Origin: an uncultured Senegalimassilia sp. | GTDB lineage: Bacteria; Actinomycetota; Coriobacteriia; Coriobacteriales; Eggerthellaceae | Direction: 5' to 3' | DNA length: 64,000 nt | NCBI RefSeq assembly: GCF_902464545.1 | Contig: NZ_CABQJR010000006.1 | Span: 1 to 64,000, forward strand | Shown: positions 27,843 through 37,152 of the stretch, piece by piece | Numbering within the stretch: position 1 is the first letter of the stretch | Layout: each line of letters opens with the position of its first letter | Position numbers and translations under genes: made by a program | The notes under the pieces: generated by a model | Seen by the model: the letters and a program-made list of their open reading frames with translations, nothing else | Told to the model about the DNA's origin: nothing | Database searches by the model: none

Positions 27843-29216
27843 TTACGGGCGCTTCGTGCCGCAGTTGCTGCAGAACGCGCCGGTGTTGTGCTGGCCGCAC
27901 TGGCAATCCCAACCGCCGTCGCCTGCGGGCTTGGGGCTGCCGCAGTTGCAGCAGAACTTGCCGGTGTTCTTCGCACCGCACGAGCAGGTCCACTCACCGG
28001 CTGCCGCGGGCGGCTCGGGCTTGGGGCTGCCGCAGTTGCTGCAGAACTTGCCGGTGTTGGAGGCGCCGCAGGAGCACGTCCACGCATCGCCGCCTGCGGC
28101 AGGTGCCGCCGCCGGCGCAGCCGCGGGAGCGGGCTCGGGGGTAGGAGCCGCGAAGCCGCCGCCCGCCGCCACGGGATACTGGCTTTGCGGGGCGCTGCCG
28201 CCCTGGCCGTACAGGCCCTGCGGGTTCATGCCGCCAACCGCGTTGGCCATGCCCATGCCCATGAAGCCCATCATGGCGCCGTTCTCGTTCGCGGCCGCCG
28301 TGCGCATAGCGTCGGCCTGCGAAGCCGCCAGGTTGGCAGCCGCCATGTTCGGGTCGCGCATGACCGCCGCCTTCTGCAGGTCCTTGATCATCTGCTCGTC
28401 CTCTTCGGACGCCGCAATGGCGTTCACGCCGAAGCTTGCCACCTGCAGACCGCGCAGCTGGCCCCACTTCTCCGACAGCACCTCGTTCAAGGCGTCGGCC
28501 AGCTCGGTGGTGTGCGCCGGCACGGCCGAGTAACGCACGCCCATGGCGCTGATCTTCGCGAACGCCGGCTGCAGCGCGGTCAAAAGCTCGCTTTTCAGCT
28601 GTGAGTCGATCTTGTCGCGCGTGTAGGGCTCCTCCACGTTGCCGCAGACATTCTTGTAGAACATGAGCGGGTCGACGATCTTGTAGGAGTACTCGCCGTT
28701 GCAGCGCACGGAGATGTCCACGTCAAGGCCGATGTTGGCGTCCACCACGCGGAACGGCACCGGCTGAGCCGTGCCGTACTTGTTGCCCACGATCTCCTTC
28801 GCGTTGAAGAAGTACACGCGCTGGTCCTTGCCCGTGTCGCCGCCGAAGGAGAAACGCGCGCCCACGCGCTCGAACGACTTCTTGATGCGGTCGCCGAGCG
28901 TGCCGGACTCGCCGAAGAACAGGCTGGGCTCGGTGGACTTGTCGAACACGAACTCGCCCGCCTCGCCGCAGGCGTCCACGATGGCGCCCTGCTCGACGAT
29001 GATCATGAACTGGCCCTCGTTCACCGCGATGATGGAGCCGTCCGAGATGATGTTGCTCTCGCCCTTGGTGTTCGAGCTGCGGCCCTTGTCCGAGATGCGC
29101 TTCTGGCCCTTCGCGCACAGCACGTCGGCGTCAAGCGAGTCGCAGTAGAAGTACTCGCGCCAAGAGTCGGCCAGCACGCCGCCTGCAGCCCCGATACCCG
29201 CTTTGATCAAACCCAT
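27843..29216 (-). CDS. SPFH-domain protein with three C-terminal zinc ribbons
   Basis: 457 residues. SPFH/stomatin-like domain about 20-300 ('virion core protein'/YdjI-like group), then a Met/Gly/Ala/Pro-rich linker, then three near-identical zinc ribbons, CSCGASNTGKFCSNCG, CSCGAKNTGKFCCNCG and CQCGQHNTGAFCSNCG, joined by SPKP spacers. Acts as a membrane-associated scaffold or oligomer; no transmembrane helix is obvious. AGGAGG lies 6 bases before the ATG. Follows the zinc-ribbon membrane protein on the same strand; the two look like one operon. Confidence 0.85.
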   Translation of the reverse strand: MGLIKAGIGAAGGVLADSWREYFYCDSLDADVLCAKGQKRISDKGRSSNTKGESNIISDGSIIAVNEGQFMIIVEQGAIVDACGEAGEFVFDKSTEPSLFFGESGTLGDRIKKSFERVGARFSFGGDTGKDQRVYFFNAKEIVGNKYGTAQPVPFRVVDANIGLDVDISVRCNGEYSYKIVDPLMFYKNVCGNVEEPYTRDKIDSQLKSELLTALQPAFAKISAMGVRYSAVPAHTTELADALNEVLSEKWGQLRGLQVASFGVNAIAASEEDEQMIKDLQKAAVMRDPNMAAANLAASQADAMRTAAANENGAMMGFMGMGMANAVGGMNPQGLYGQGGSAPQSQYPVAAGGGFAAPTPEPAPAAAPAAAPAAGGDAWTCSCGASNTGKFCSNCGSPKPEPPAAAGEWTCSCGAKNTGKFCCNCGSPKPAGDGGWDCQCGQHNTGAFCSNCGTKRP

Positions 29217-29360
29217 GATGTCCTCCTTCTCCGATGCTGCCTGTTCGTTCGTTATCCCAAAACCTGTTCGATTGAGCTTGGTTATACCCGATCGCCCGCG
29301 GCGCCGGCCGTTCCGTTACGGAAGCGATGATCGGCGCCCGTTGCGACCGGTGAAAATCGG

Positions 29361-30812
29361 TTACCGTTTGTCGTCGTCATCCGTTTCCACAAGCGTGCGC
29401 GTCTGGTACGAGGTGACGAACGTGTCGTCGCTGCCTGTCAAGTCGAAGCTGCCGTTGACCACGTACGCATGCGCGCTCCGTTGCTCCACCGCCGTCTTCA
29501 TCTGCGAGTAGAAGTAGAGGCACACGCCAGCGGCCACGACCAGCGGCACGCCCGCATCGACGCCCACGCGAGTGACGGTGTCGTCGAACTGGATGAACCC
29601 GAAGTCCACGCCCAGCATGACGGCGCCGACCACCAGGAAGATGCCCAAAAACCACAGCACCACCTTCAGCGGCGACACCGGCAGATCGCCCACCAAGCGC
29701 CCCGTCTGGCCGTTCATGGCGAACAGGAAGTCCTTGTCCTTCCAGCGCGTGTGCAGCATCCACACCGGCAGCAGCGCCTGCTTGATCTCGGAGAACGACA
29801 CCTCGGCGTCCACCGTGGCCGGGTCGACCTGGTCATAGCCGGTGACGGTGTCGCGCAGCTGATCTGCCAGCGTGTTCTCCATGCGGCGCACGGCGCGGTA
29901 GCGGCAGTCGTCGGCGTCCTGGTCGTAGCGCTCGGCGGAATAGCCGGGCAGGTAGGCCACCGAAAACGGGGTCAGCTCGTCGTAGTCGAACGGCTCGATG
30001 GCGTCCATATGCTCGTCCGGCATCTTCGCCGAACCGTCGGCGGGTATGCGCGTGAACTCCGACGAGCCCTGGCGCCACGCGTTATACACGTGGGTTTCCG
30101 TGACCTCGTACTTGCCCTCGCGCCAGGTGCGGATGTTGCGCGCCTCGAAGGTACCCTCGCCGCTGGCCGATCCGTCGTAGAGCCAGAACGGCACGTACAC
30201 GCCCTGCACATGGGCGATGCGGTTCTGCGCGGCGAATTCCTTCGCAAGGAACTTCTTGCCCTTGTAGTAGTCGGTAAGCGCCTGCTCGGCGGCTGCTTTG
30301 TCCAGCTTGAATGGGATGACCAGGTCGGGCTTTGCGGTGTCCACGAACGAGCCGGGCGCCATGGCCTGGTTGCCGCAGTAGGGGCATTCCTGGATGGCGG
30401 TGGTGGCGTCGGACGTCAGCTGCGCGCCGCACGACGAGCACAGGTACGTGCGCATGCCGGCGCGCTCCTCCTCGTTCCAGCTGGCACGCGAGAGAAACGA
30501 TGCGATGGAACTGTCGGCCTGCGCGCCCACCGCCACGGCGGCGTCGATGACGTCCTCGGTGACCACCGACGACGCCCCGGCGGCCTCGTCGGCCATGCGC
30601 TCGAAGCTTGACCGCTCGCCGGCTTCGGCACGTGCCGCCGCAGCCTCCGCCTTCTCATCGGCCTCGCGCTGCTTGGCCGCATACGCCTCCTCGACCTGGG
30701 CCGGCGTGAACGTGGATTCGCAGAATTCGCACTCGAGCATGCCGCTATCGCCCTTGTAGCGCAGCGGCCCCATGCAGTTCGGACATTGATAGTTCACCGA
30801 TTCTTGGGCCAT
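29361..30812 (-). CDS. Zinc-ribbon membrane protein (TFIIB-type N-terminal ribbon)
   Basis: 483 residues from the ATG at 30810-30812 with AAAGGGG upstream; earlier in-frame codons have no ribosome site. N-terminal CPNCMGPLRYKG...CEFCES ribbon, an Ala/Glu coiled region (about 45-95), a second ribbon (CSSCGAQL...CPYCGNQ, about 125-150), then a domain ending in two helices (about 393-440) and an acidic tail (DDDDK). It resembles 'TFIIB-type zinc ribbon-containing' proteins found beside SPFH/YdjI-like genes. Function unknown. Confidence 0.8.
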   Translation of the reverse strand: MAQESVNYQCPNCMGPLRYKGDSGMLECEFCESTFTPAQVEEAYAAKQREADEKAEAAAARAEAGERSSFERMADEAAGASSVVTEDVIDAAVAVGAQADSSIASFLSRASWNEEERAGMRTYLCSSCGAQLTSDATTAIQECPYCGNQAMAPGSFVDTAKPDLVIPFKLDKAAAEQALTDYYKGKKFLAKEFAAQNRIAHVQGVYVPFWLYDGSASGEGTFEARNIRTWREGKYEVTETHVYNAWRQGSSEFTRIPADGSAKMPDEHMDAIEPFDYDELTPFSVAYLPGYSAERYDQDADDCRYRAVRRMENTLADQLRDTVTGYDQVDPATVDAEVSFSEIKQALLPVWMLHTRWKDKDFLFAMNGQTGRLVGDLPVSPLKVVLWFLGIFLVVGAVMLGVDFGFIQFDDTVTRVGVDAGVPLVVAAGVCLYFYSQMKTAVEQRSAHAYVVNGSFDLTGSDDTFVTSYQTRTLVETDDDDKR

Positions 30813-31174
30813 GGCTTTTTCCCCTTTCCCGAATGCGTGTGTGGAGAAAACCTCTGGTAACAGCTTACCAAAGCAGGGCGTTTCAGAAGCACCATGCTGT
30901 CCCATTTTCAGCCGCATTTCAGCAACCCGCGGCCCGACTTTGCGATCCGGGGAACAATAGCCGATCGAGCGCGTACAATGAGCCGAAACGACCGGGGCCC
31001 AAGCGGGGATGCGGCAGCGAAACGGCCGCCGCGCGAAGAAGCTTCGGGGTCATCGGGGCGGGCTGCCACACCAGGGCGGGCCCTTCCCCGCCAGGGAAAG
31101 GCAAACTGCCACGTCAGGGCTGGTTTTCCTTATCAGGGGCGAAACGGAGAGCAAACGGGAAGGGGAAGGCGGCC

Positions 31175-32965
31175 ATGGACGTCGACCGCAAACATGTGCT
31201 GATCGCGTGCGCCATCGCAGGCGCCGTGCTGGGCCTGGTGCTCGCCGCGCTGCAGGCCGCGGGCTCCTTCGCCACGCCGAGCCTGCACGGCATGCCCACC
31301 GGCGCATCACGCTCGACGGGCTTTATGCTGGCCATGGCCCCCTTGCTGGCTGCCTGGGGGTTCACCATCCACCTGCGCTGCTCGGACGCGCTCATCACAC
31401 GCTACCTGAAAGCCAACGCCGCCCTGTGCATCGCCTGGCTGCTCATCGTCACGCTGAAGTACCAAACCGGCAACGACCACCTGGTTTCCATCATGTGGTA
31501 CCTGTATTACGTGCCCATGCTGCTAACCAGCACGTTCAGCCTGTTCAGCGCCATGCGCGCCGCGGCGCTCGACCGCAGGCCCGTCACAGGTTACGCGAAA
31601 CGGGCCGTGCTGGCCATCGACGCGGCGCTCATCGCGCTGGTGCTCACGAACAACCTGCACCACGTGGTGTTCCGCTTCTCGTTCGACGACCCGTTGTGGT
31701 CGGGCAGCTACACGTACGGCCCGGGGTATTGGGTGGTGCTCGGGTGGATCATCGCGCAGATCGCGTTGTTCTTCGCCTGCTCGTTCGCCGCGGCGCGCCG
31801 ACAGCTGCGCAGCGCGTTCGTGCCCATGGCCCTTGTCGTGGGCGTGCTCGGGGTGTACACGGTGCTTTACATCCTGCGGTTCCTGATCGGCTCCAACCTT
31901 GCGCTCGTGTACAGCATTCTGCTGATATCCTGCCTTGAGATAGCTCTTGACCTGGGGATACTTCCTTCATACTACTGGAGCGAGTCCATGTTCTCCGCGC
32001 TTCCGTTCAACCTGCGCATCCTTTCGCGCACCGGCGAGGTTGCGCTGCACACCGCGCAGTTCCACCCAAGCGACAACGACGACACGCTGCATCCCATGTT
32101 CCTGCAGTCCGGCCTTCCCCGCCGGAGCATCTCGAGCTTCCGCACCACGGCAGTCCCACACACGCTGTTTCGGGGCTACAACGTTACCGGCGGGTCGGCG
32201 CTGCTGGCCGAGGACGTCACCGCCATCGACGATCGGCGTGAAACGCTCGAGCAGCAGCAGAACAGCCTGCGGGCGCACAACGAGCTGCTGAAGCATCGCC
32301 ACGCCATCGACAGCGTGCTGTACCGCACGCAACAGGAACGAGGGATGGTCGACGAAATCGAGCAGACGCTTGCGGCCAAGACCCGCCGCATCGACGAGCT
32401 TCTGTCCGACCTCCCCCGCGGCAACGACCCGCAAAGCTTGGCGAAGCGGCGCGAGCGGCTCACCGAGGTCAAGCTGCTCATCGCGTACTGCAAACGAAAG
32501 GGTGGGTTGGTGCTTGCCGGGAAAAGCGACCCGGCGTTCAACCGCGAACGCCTTCAGCTGGTGTTCAACGAAACCGCCGCCGACCTGCGCACCTTGGGCA
32601 TCGACTGCGCCGCGCTCGTGGACGTCAAGCGCACGCTGCCCGCCTCCACGGTCAGCGTGCTCTACGACTGCTTGTACGATTTCGCGGCGGCGGCGTTCGC
32701 AGCGAGCAACCCCATCCTCATGCTATTCGTCAGCGACAAGGCCGAAGCCGGCGAAGGCGAAGGGTCGGGCGACGGGCGTCGCCGCGTCGTGGAGATGCGC
32801 GCCGCCCTGGAGGCCGAGGAGTCGGCGCAGACCGAGGGATATACGCGCTCCCTTGAGGAGCTGCGCCGGATCCTCGAGCGCCGCAACGTCCGCTTCGCCC
32901 TTGACATCGCACCCGATGGCGCAACGCTGGCGGTGCAAGTGAGCGAAGGCGAGGGGGTGGCGTGA
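31175..32965 (+). CDS. 7TM sensor protein with degenerate histidine-kinase-like end
   Basis: 596 residues from the ATG at 31175 (GGGGAAGG upstream). Seven to eight helices in residues 8-265 resemble the 7TM sensor region of membrane kinases. Then a linker, a coiled coil (about 345-420) and a region where a HATPase would sit: LYDCLYDFAAAAFAASN occupies the N-box position but lacks the Asn, and no G-box is visible. So it is probably a non-catalytic relative. The stop overlaps the next start (TGATG). Likely a signalling partner of the next kinase. Confidence 0.65.
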   Translation: MDVDRKHVLIACAIAGAVLGLVLAALQAAGSFATPSLHGMPTGASRSTGFMLAMAPLLAAWGFTIHLRCSDALITRYLKANAALCIAWLLIVTLKYQTGNDHLVSIMWYLYYVPMLLTSTFSLFSAMRAAALDRRPVTGYAKRAVLAIDAALIALVLTNNLHHVVFRFSFDDPLWSGSYTYGPGYWVVLGWIIAQIALFFACSFAAARRQLRSAFVPMALVVGVLGVYTVLYILRFLIGSNLALVYSILLISCLEIALDLGILPSYYWSESMFSALPFNLRILSRTGEVALHTAQFHPSDNDDTLHPMFLQSGLPRRSISSFRTTAVPHTLFRGYNVTGGSALLAEDVTAIDDRRETLEQQQNSLRAHNELLKHRHAIDSVLYRTQQERGMVDEIEQTLAAKTRRIDELLSDLPRGNDPQSLAKRRERLTEVKLLIAYCKRKGGLVLAGKSDPAFNRERLQLVFNETAADLRTLGIDCAALVDVKRTLPASTVSVLYDCLYDFAAAAFAASNPILMLFVSDKAEAGEGEGSGDGRRRVVEMRAALEAEESAQTEGYTRSLEELRRILERRNVRFALDIAPDGATLAVQVSEGEGVA

Positions 32966-34399
32966 TGGAAGAGCTGCTGTTCACAAAAATCCCCGTGGTC
33001 GCAACGCTTACGGCAGTGTTCTTCCTGCTTACCGCCGCGCAGACGCTGCACGCGCTGTTCCTGGCCGCGCGCAAAAACGCCCGCCCGGTATCGGCTGACA
33101 CCGTCTACGAGGCGCTGTTGGTGGTGCATCTGTATCTGGCAACCGCCACCATGCTGTCGGCATACGCCAACCACGGCACCCTGCTGCTGCACCTGCGCGT
33201 AACAGCGCTACCCTTAAGCGTGCTGCTCTGGTTCAACCTGGCCTTGGCGGTCATGGGGTTGGCGCTTGCCATCCGATACCGCAAACCGGTGATGACCTGG
33301 GAGATCGTGTTGTTCACCCTGTGCTCGCCACCCGTCATCGACGCTGCTGGCACCTTCGATCCGTACCTGTTCATAGCCGACGCCGCGTTCCTGACGTTCC
33401 GCGTCAGCGCCGGGTTGATCTTGGACATCCGGCGGTTCCGCAACAGCATCACGCAGCTTTCCGCCATCGAGGCCGTCGACCGCCTGCCTGAGGGCCTTGC
33501 CATGGCAGATCGAAGCGGCCGCGTGCTGTACATGAACGACGCCATGCGGTGGTGCCTCATGGAGCTCGGCTTCGCCACCGACCAGTCCGACGTCAGCATG
33601 TTGTGGGAAAACCTGTGCGAAATCGCGAAACGTGGCACGGCGCCCATAAACGACGTGCTGCCCGAAGGCGTGCGCATCCAGGTCGGCGAGGGCAACGTTC
33701 GCCTGTTCAAGCGCGACACCGCCGAGGTCAACGGCAAGACGTACCGTCGCTTGACGGCCATCGACGTCACGGAGGAGGAGCGGCTCAACACCACCATCGC
33801 GCGCGAACGACCTGCTTAAGCAGGCGAATCGCGAGTTGGAGGAATCGCTTGCGGGCGTCCGCGAGGTCGCGCGCAACGAGGCCATGCTGCACATGAAGGC
33901 GCGCGTGCACGACACCATCGGCCAGCGCCTTTCCATCTTGCACCGCTACCTTGAGGACGGCGGCAGCAACCCCGAGGCGCTTGACCAGGTCACGGACCTG
34001 GTACGCAGCATGATGGAAGACCTTGCGCGCGCCGACGACGAGCAATCGCCCACCGAGCTGGCATCCATCGTGCACGCGTTCGAGCTGGTAGGGGTTCGCC
34101 TCGAGCAGATCGGCCGCCTACCCGAGGCGCCCGCCGTGGCCGAGGCGTTCGTCACCATCTGCCGCGAGGCTGCAACCAACGCCGTCAAGCACGGCCAGGC
34201 CCACAACGTGCGCATCGCCTTCGAGGAAAGCGACGGCTCGTACACGCTGCGTGTAACCAACGACGGCCTGGCGGGTCCCAGCGATTTCCGCGAGGGAACG
34301 GGGCTTCCCAGCATGCGCGAGGCCGTTGGCGCGGTCGGCGGCACCTGCCAGGTGACGGCAACCCAGCCTTTCACGCTAGAAGCGGTGGTTCCACGGTAG
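32965..34399 (+). pseudogene. Membrane histidine kinase interrupted by a frameshift
   Basis: Frame 1 (32965-33819) encodes five to six helices and a PAS-like domain (EAVDRLPEGLAMADRSGRVLYMN) and stops just after TEEERLNTTIARE. Frame 2 resumes at 33812 (LLKQANRELEESLAGVREV) and encodes the kinase core: HDTIGQRLS as the H-box, REAATNAVKHG as the N-box and GTGLPSMREAV as the G-box, to 34399. A single extra base, or two lost, near 33806-33811 (GAACGACCTG) explains both. It could be a sequencing error, a real mutation, or a recoding site. Cognate of the NarL-type regulator downstream. Confidence 0.8.
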
Positions 34400-34464
34400 A
34401 ATAGAGGGCATCGCCGCTGTTCCGGCGATATGAAAGGACCGCCTTCTACGCCCAGGGGGACGCC

Positions 34465-35106
34465 ATGATCGACATGGTCATCGCCGAAGATCAAGCCATG
34501 CTGCGCGACTCGCTCGCGTGCGCCATCGACATGCAGGACGACATGCGCGTCGTCGCGGCCATCGCCGATGCGGCCGATGCCCTTTCCGCGGTCGAGAAGC
34601 ACCACGCAAACCTTACGCTTTTGGACGTGTGCACGGAAAACGATTCCAGCGGCATCGTGGCGGCCGCCGCCATCAAGGAGGCGCACCCCGACGTGCGCGT
34701 GGTCATCATGACGGGCATGCCCGAGATCACGTTCGTCGAGCAGGCACGCGCCGCCGGCGTGGACAGCTTCGTGTACAAAAACGTTGGCACGGCCGAGCTC
34801 ATCGCCGTCATCCGCTCCACCATAGAGGGCTATTCCACGTTCCCTCGCCCCCAATCCAACGCGCTTTCCGGCGCCGCGGCGCTCACGCAAACGGAAATCG
34901 ACATCTTGCGCCTGGTGTGCGAGACGAAAACACGCAAGGAGATCGCGCAGGAGCTGTACCTGTCCGAAGGCACCGTGAAGCGCCACATCTCCGAGATCCT
35001 GGCGAAAACCGGCTACGACAACATCCTGCGCCTGGCCGTGCACGCGGTCTCCAGCGGCCTCATCATCCCCGGCATGGGCCGCACCGGCGAACAATCTGAG
35101 GAATAG
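34465..35106 (+). CDS. NarL/FixJ-family response regulator with LuxR-type HTH
   Basis: 213 residues. Receiver with VIAEDQ, phospho-acceptor D54 in TLLDVC and K in FVYKNV; GerE/LuxR helix-turn-helix about 145-205 (LTQTEIDILRLVCETKTRKEIA, LSEGTVKRHISEI). It should receive phosphate from the kinase just upstream; if that kinase is dead the regulator is orphaned. A small hairpin TCGCCG/CGGCGA lies in the gap before it. Intrinsic terminator after the stop. Confidence 0.93.
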   Translation: MIDMVIAEDQAMLRDSLACAIDMQDDMRVVAAIADAADALSAVEKHHANLTLLDVCTENDSSGIVAAAAIKEAHPDVRVVIMTGMPEITFVEQARAAGVDSFVYKNVGTAELIAVIRSTIEGYSTFPRPQSNALSGAAALTQTEIDILRLVCETKTRKEIAQELYLSEGTVKRHISEILAKTGYDNILRLAVHAVSSGLIIPGMGRTGEQSEE

Positions 35107-35133
35107 AGCGCATAGCCGAGCCTTTGCGGCTCC

Positions 35134-35166
35134 CCGAACGGCAACCTGAGCCGTTCGGTGCGCTTT
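35134..35166 (+). terminator. Terminator after the NarL-type regulator
   Basis: CCGAACGGC (35134-35142) pairs with GCCGTTCGG (35150-35158), followed by TGCGCTTTT. Confidence 0.65.
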
Positions 35167-35260
35167 TGCACCCCTTTTCGAGCCGCAGGGCGCTTCTTCG
35201 CCTTCCCCGCTTCTGCCATTATCAAGACACGGAGTTGGAGACGACGAAAGGGGGCGCGAC

Positions 35261-35992
35261 ATGGGGCTGTTCGGGAAGATGTTCGAAAAGAAAACCTGCA
35301 GCATCTGCGGCGGCGAGATTGGGCTTCTGGGCAATCGCAAGCTTGAGGACGGCAACCTGTGCAAGGAGTGCGCGGGCAAGCTGTCGCCGTTTTTCAGCGA
35401 CCGACGCGCGAGCACCGTCGAGCAGATCGCCGAGCAGCTTGAGTACCGCGAGGCCAATCGGCAGAAGGTGGCGGAGCTCAACGTCACGCGCACGCTCGGC
35501 TGCGACATGAAGGTGATGCTCGACGAGGATGCGAAGCGCTTCATCGTCACGCGCAATTCCCGTTGGCGCGACGCAAACCCCGACGTCATGGACTTTTCCC
35601 AGGTCACGGGCTGCGACACCGAGATTCGCGAAACCCGCAACGAGCTCACCTGGAAAGACGACGAGGGTCATTCGCAAAGCTACGACCCGCCACGCTACGA
35701 CATCGACTACGACGTGTACGTCACCATCCACGTGAACTCGCCGTACTTCAATGAGATCACGTTCAAGGTCAACGACTACCGCATCGAGGAACGCAATTCC
35801 GTGGAATACCGCGAGGCGGAGCGTCAGGCGCAGCAGATTCGCGAGGCGCTCACGCAGCTTCGCGAGACCGTTCGCGAGCAGGCGGCGGCAGCCGCGGCGC
35901 CGAAAACCGCGCAAACCTGCCCGTTCTGCGGCGCCACCACCGTCCCCGATGCGCAAGGACGCTGCGAGTACTGCGGCGGCGCGATGGGATAA
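35261..35992 (+). CDS. DUF4428-like zinc-binding protein
   Basis: 243 residues. N-terminal DUF4428-type ribbon (CSICGGEIGLLGNRKLEDG...CKECAGKLSPFF, about 13-45), a middle domain (60-170) that reads like a beta-rich unit, a helical charged segment (about 180-215), and a C-terminal ribbon (CPFCGATT...CEYCGG). Third zinc-ribbon protein within 8 kb. Function unknown. The sequence before the start (GAAAGGGGGCGAC) gives a usable ribosome site. Confidence 0.8.
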   Translation: MGLFGKMFEKKTCSICGGEIGLLGNRKLEDGNLCKECAGKLSPFFSDRRASTVEQIAEQLEYREANRQKVAELNVTRTLGCDMKVMLDEDAKRFIVTRNSRWRDANPDVMDFSQVTGCDTEIRETRNELTWKDDEGHSQSYDPPRYDIDYDVYVTIHVNSPYFNEITFKVNDYRIEERNSVEYREAERQAQQIREALTQLRETVREQAAAAAAPKTAQTCPFCGATTVPDAQGRCEYCGGAMG

Positions 35993-36098
35993 GCGCCCGC
36001 CGGGTTGATTTGAGGCAAGCGCGTAAGCAGGGCACACGCCTTCGGCAAGGGACCGAAGGTTCGCCATAGGAGCATCAACAAGAAAGGGAGTGAGGGAC

Positions 36099-36911
36099 AT
36101 GAAGAGGAAGCTATTGGTATGCGCGTTGGTAGCATGCGCGATGACGCTGTGCTTGGCACTGACCGGCTGCGGCGGTGGCGGCGCGACCAACGACAAGGAC
36201 GCGAAAGAGGCGTTCATCGGATCGTGGAAGCTGGCGGGCATGGTGTCCGACGGCGAAGAGGCCACCGCTGAGGACATCGCCATGCTCGACGCGTTCGGCA
36301 TGAGCGTGGGCCTGAACGTTAACGAGGACGGCACCTGTGCTCTCGTCATGTTCGGCGAGCCCCTTGATGGCACGTGGGAGGCCAAGAGCGCCACGGAGGC
36401 CAAGTTCACCATCGACGGCAGCCCCATCACGGCGACCATCACCGACGGTAAGCTGCAGATGACCGACGACGGCTACGCCATGACGTTCGAGCGCGGCGAG
36501 GCCAAGGCCAGCAGCACCGCGGGCGACGCGAAGGCCGCAACCACCGCCGACAAGAACACCGTTGCCGTTGACAAGGTGCTCGTCGACGATGAGAACTGCA
36601 CCATCACCGTGCTGAACAAGAAGCAGGATTGGCTCGACGACTGCGGCTACACCTTCAAGGTTGAGAACAAGACCGCCGACAAGACCGTCCTGTTCATGGC
36701 CGAGTATGGCACCTTCAGCGTCGACGGCCAGATGGTCGACTTCACCCTGACCGAGACCGTCAAGCCCGGTATGTTCGCCGAGACCTTCGGTTACTTCGAC
36801 AGCACCAAGGTTACCGACATCGACGCCATGAAGAACGTCGCCGGCACCATCAGCCTGATGGACAACGACAGCTACGAGACCATCGCCAGCTATCCCATCG
36901 AGCTCGCCTAG
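36099..36911 (+). CDS. Secreted lipoprotein of unknown function
   Basis: 270 residues from the ATG at 36099 (AAGGGAG 8 bases upstream). Signal peptide with lipobox LTGC, then a GGGG spacer. Residues about 40-140 look like a small lipocalin/DUF-type beta domain (GSWKLAGM, DGTWEA); residues about 160-270 form a second beta domain. An Ala/Lys/Thr-rich linker joins them. Codon use is more regular than in the neighbours. Acts outside the membrane; no ligand can be proposed. Confidence 0.75.
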   Translation: MKRKLLVCALVACAMTLCLALTGCGGGGATNDKDAKEAFIGSWKLAGMVSDGEEATAEDIAMLDAFGMSVGLNVNEDGTCALVMFGEPLDGTWEAKSATEAKFTIDGSPITATITDGKLQMTDDGYAMTFERGEAKASSTAGDAKAATTADKNTVAVDKVLVDDENCTITVLNKKQDWLDDCGYTFKVENKTADKTVLFMAEYGTFSVDGQMVDFTLTETVKPGMFAETFGYFDSTKVTDIDAMKNVAGTISLMDNDSYETIASYPIELA

Positions 36912-36933
36912 CACCAAGCGCAACGCGAACGAA

Positions 36934-36964
36934 GCGCCTCCCCCCTCCCACGGGAGGCGCTTTT
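36934..36964 (+). terminator. Intrinsic terminator of the lipoprotein gene
   Basis: GCGCCTCCC (36934-36942) pairs with GGGAGGCGC (36952-36960), followed by TTTT. Confidence 0.85.
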
Positions 36965-37043
36965 CGCTTCTCCACAATTTCAACGCTTACGAAACGAGGG
37001 TAGTTTCTGCTAGGCTAAAAGCAATTAGTGGTAGTCAGCAGCG

Positions 37044-37098
37044 CCCGCAAGCGGGGTCTGCAAAGGATGAAAGCTTCCTTTGCAGACCCCGCTTTTTG
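37044..37098 (+). promoter_or_regulatory. Terminator-type leader hairpin (attenuator) before an MFS exporter
   Basis: An 18-bp perfect stem, 37050-37067 with 37076-37093, loop TGAAAGCT, followed by TTTTTGTTTTG. The 5' arm overlaps a competing small stem CCCGC/GCGGG at 37044-37055. It is about 55 bases before the MFS start. A possible short leader frame (GTG at 37028) runs through it. Together these look like a translation-sensing attenuator. Confidence 0.6.
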
Positions 37099-37152
37099 TT
37101 TTGTTCGGGCTCTTTTGCGCCCGGTCAGGTGCTACGCAAAAGTCGGAAAGGA

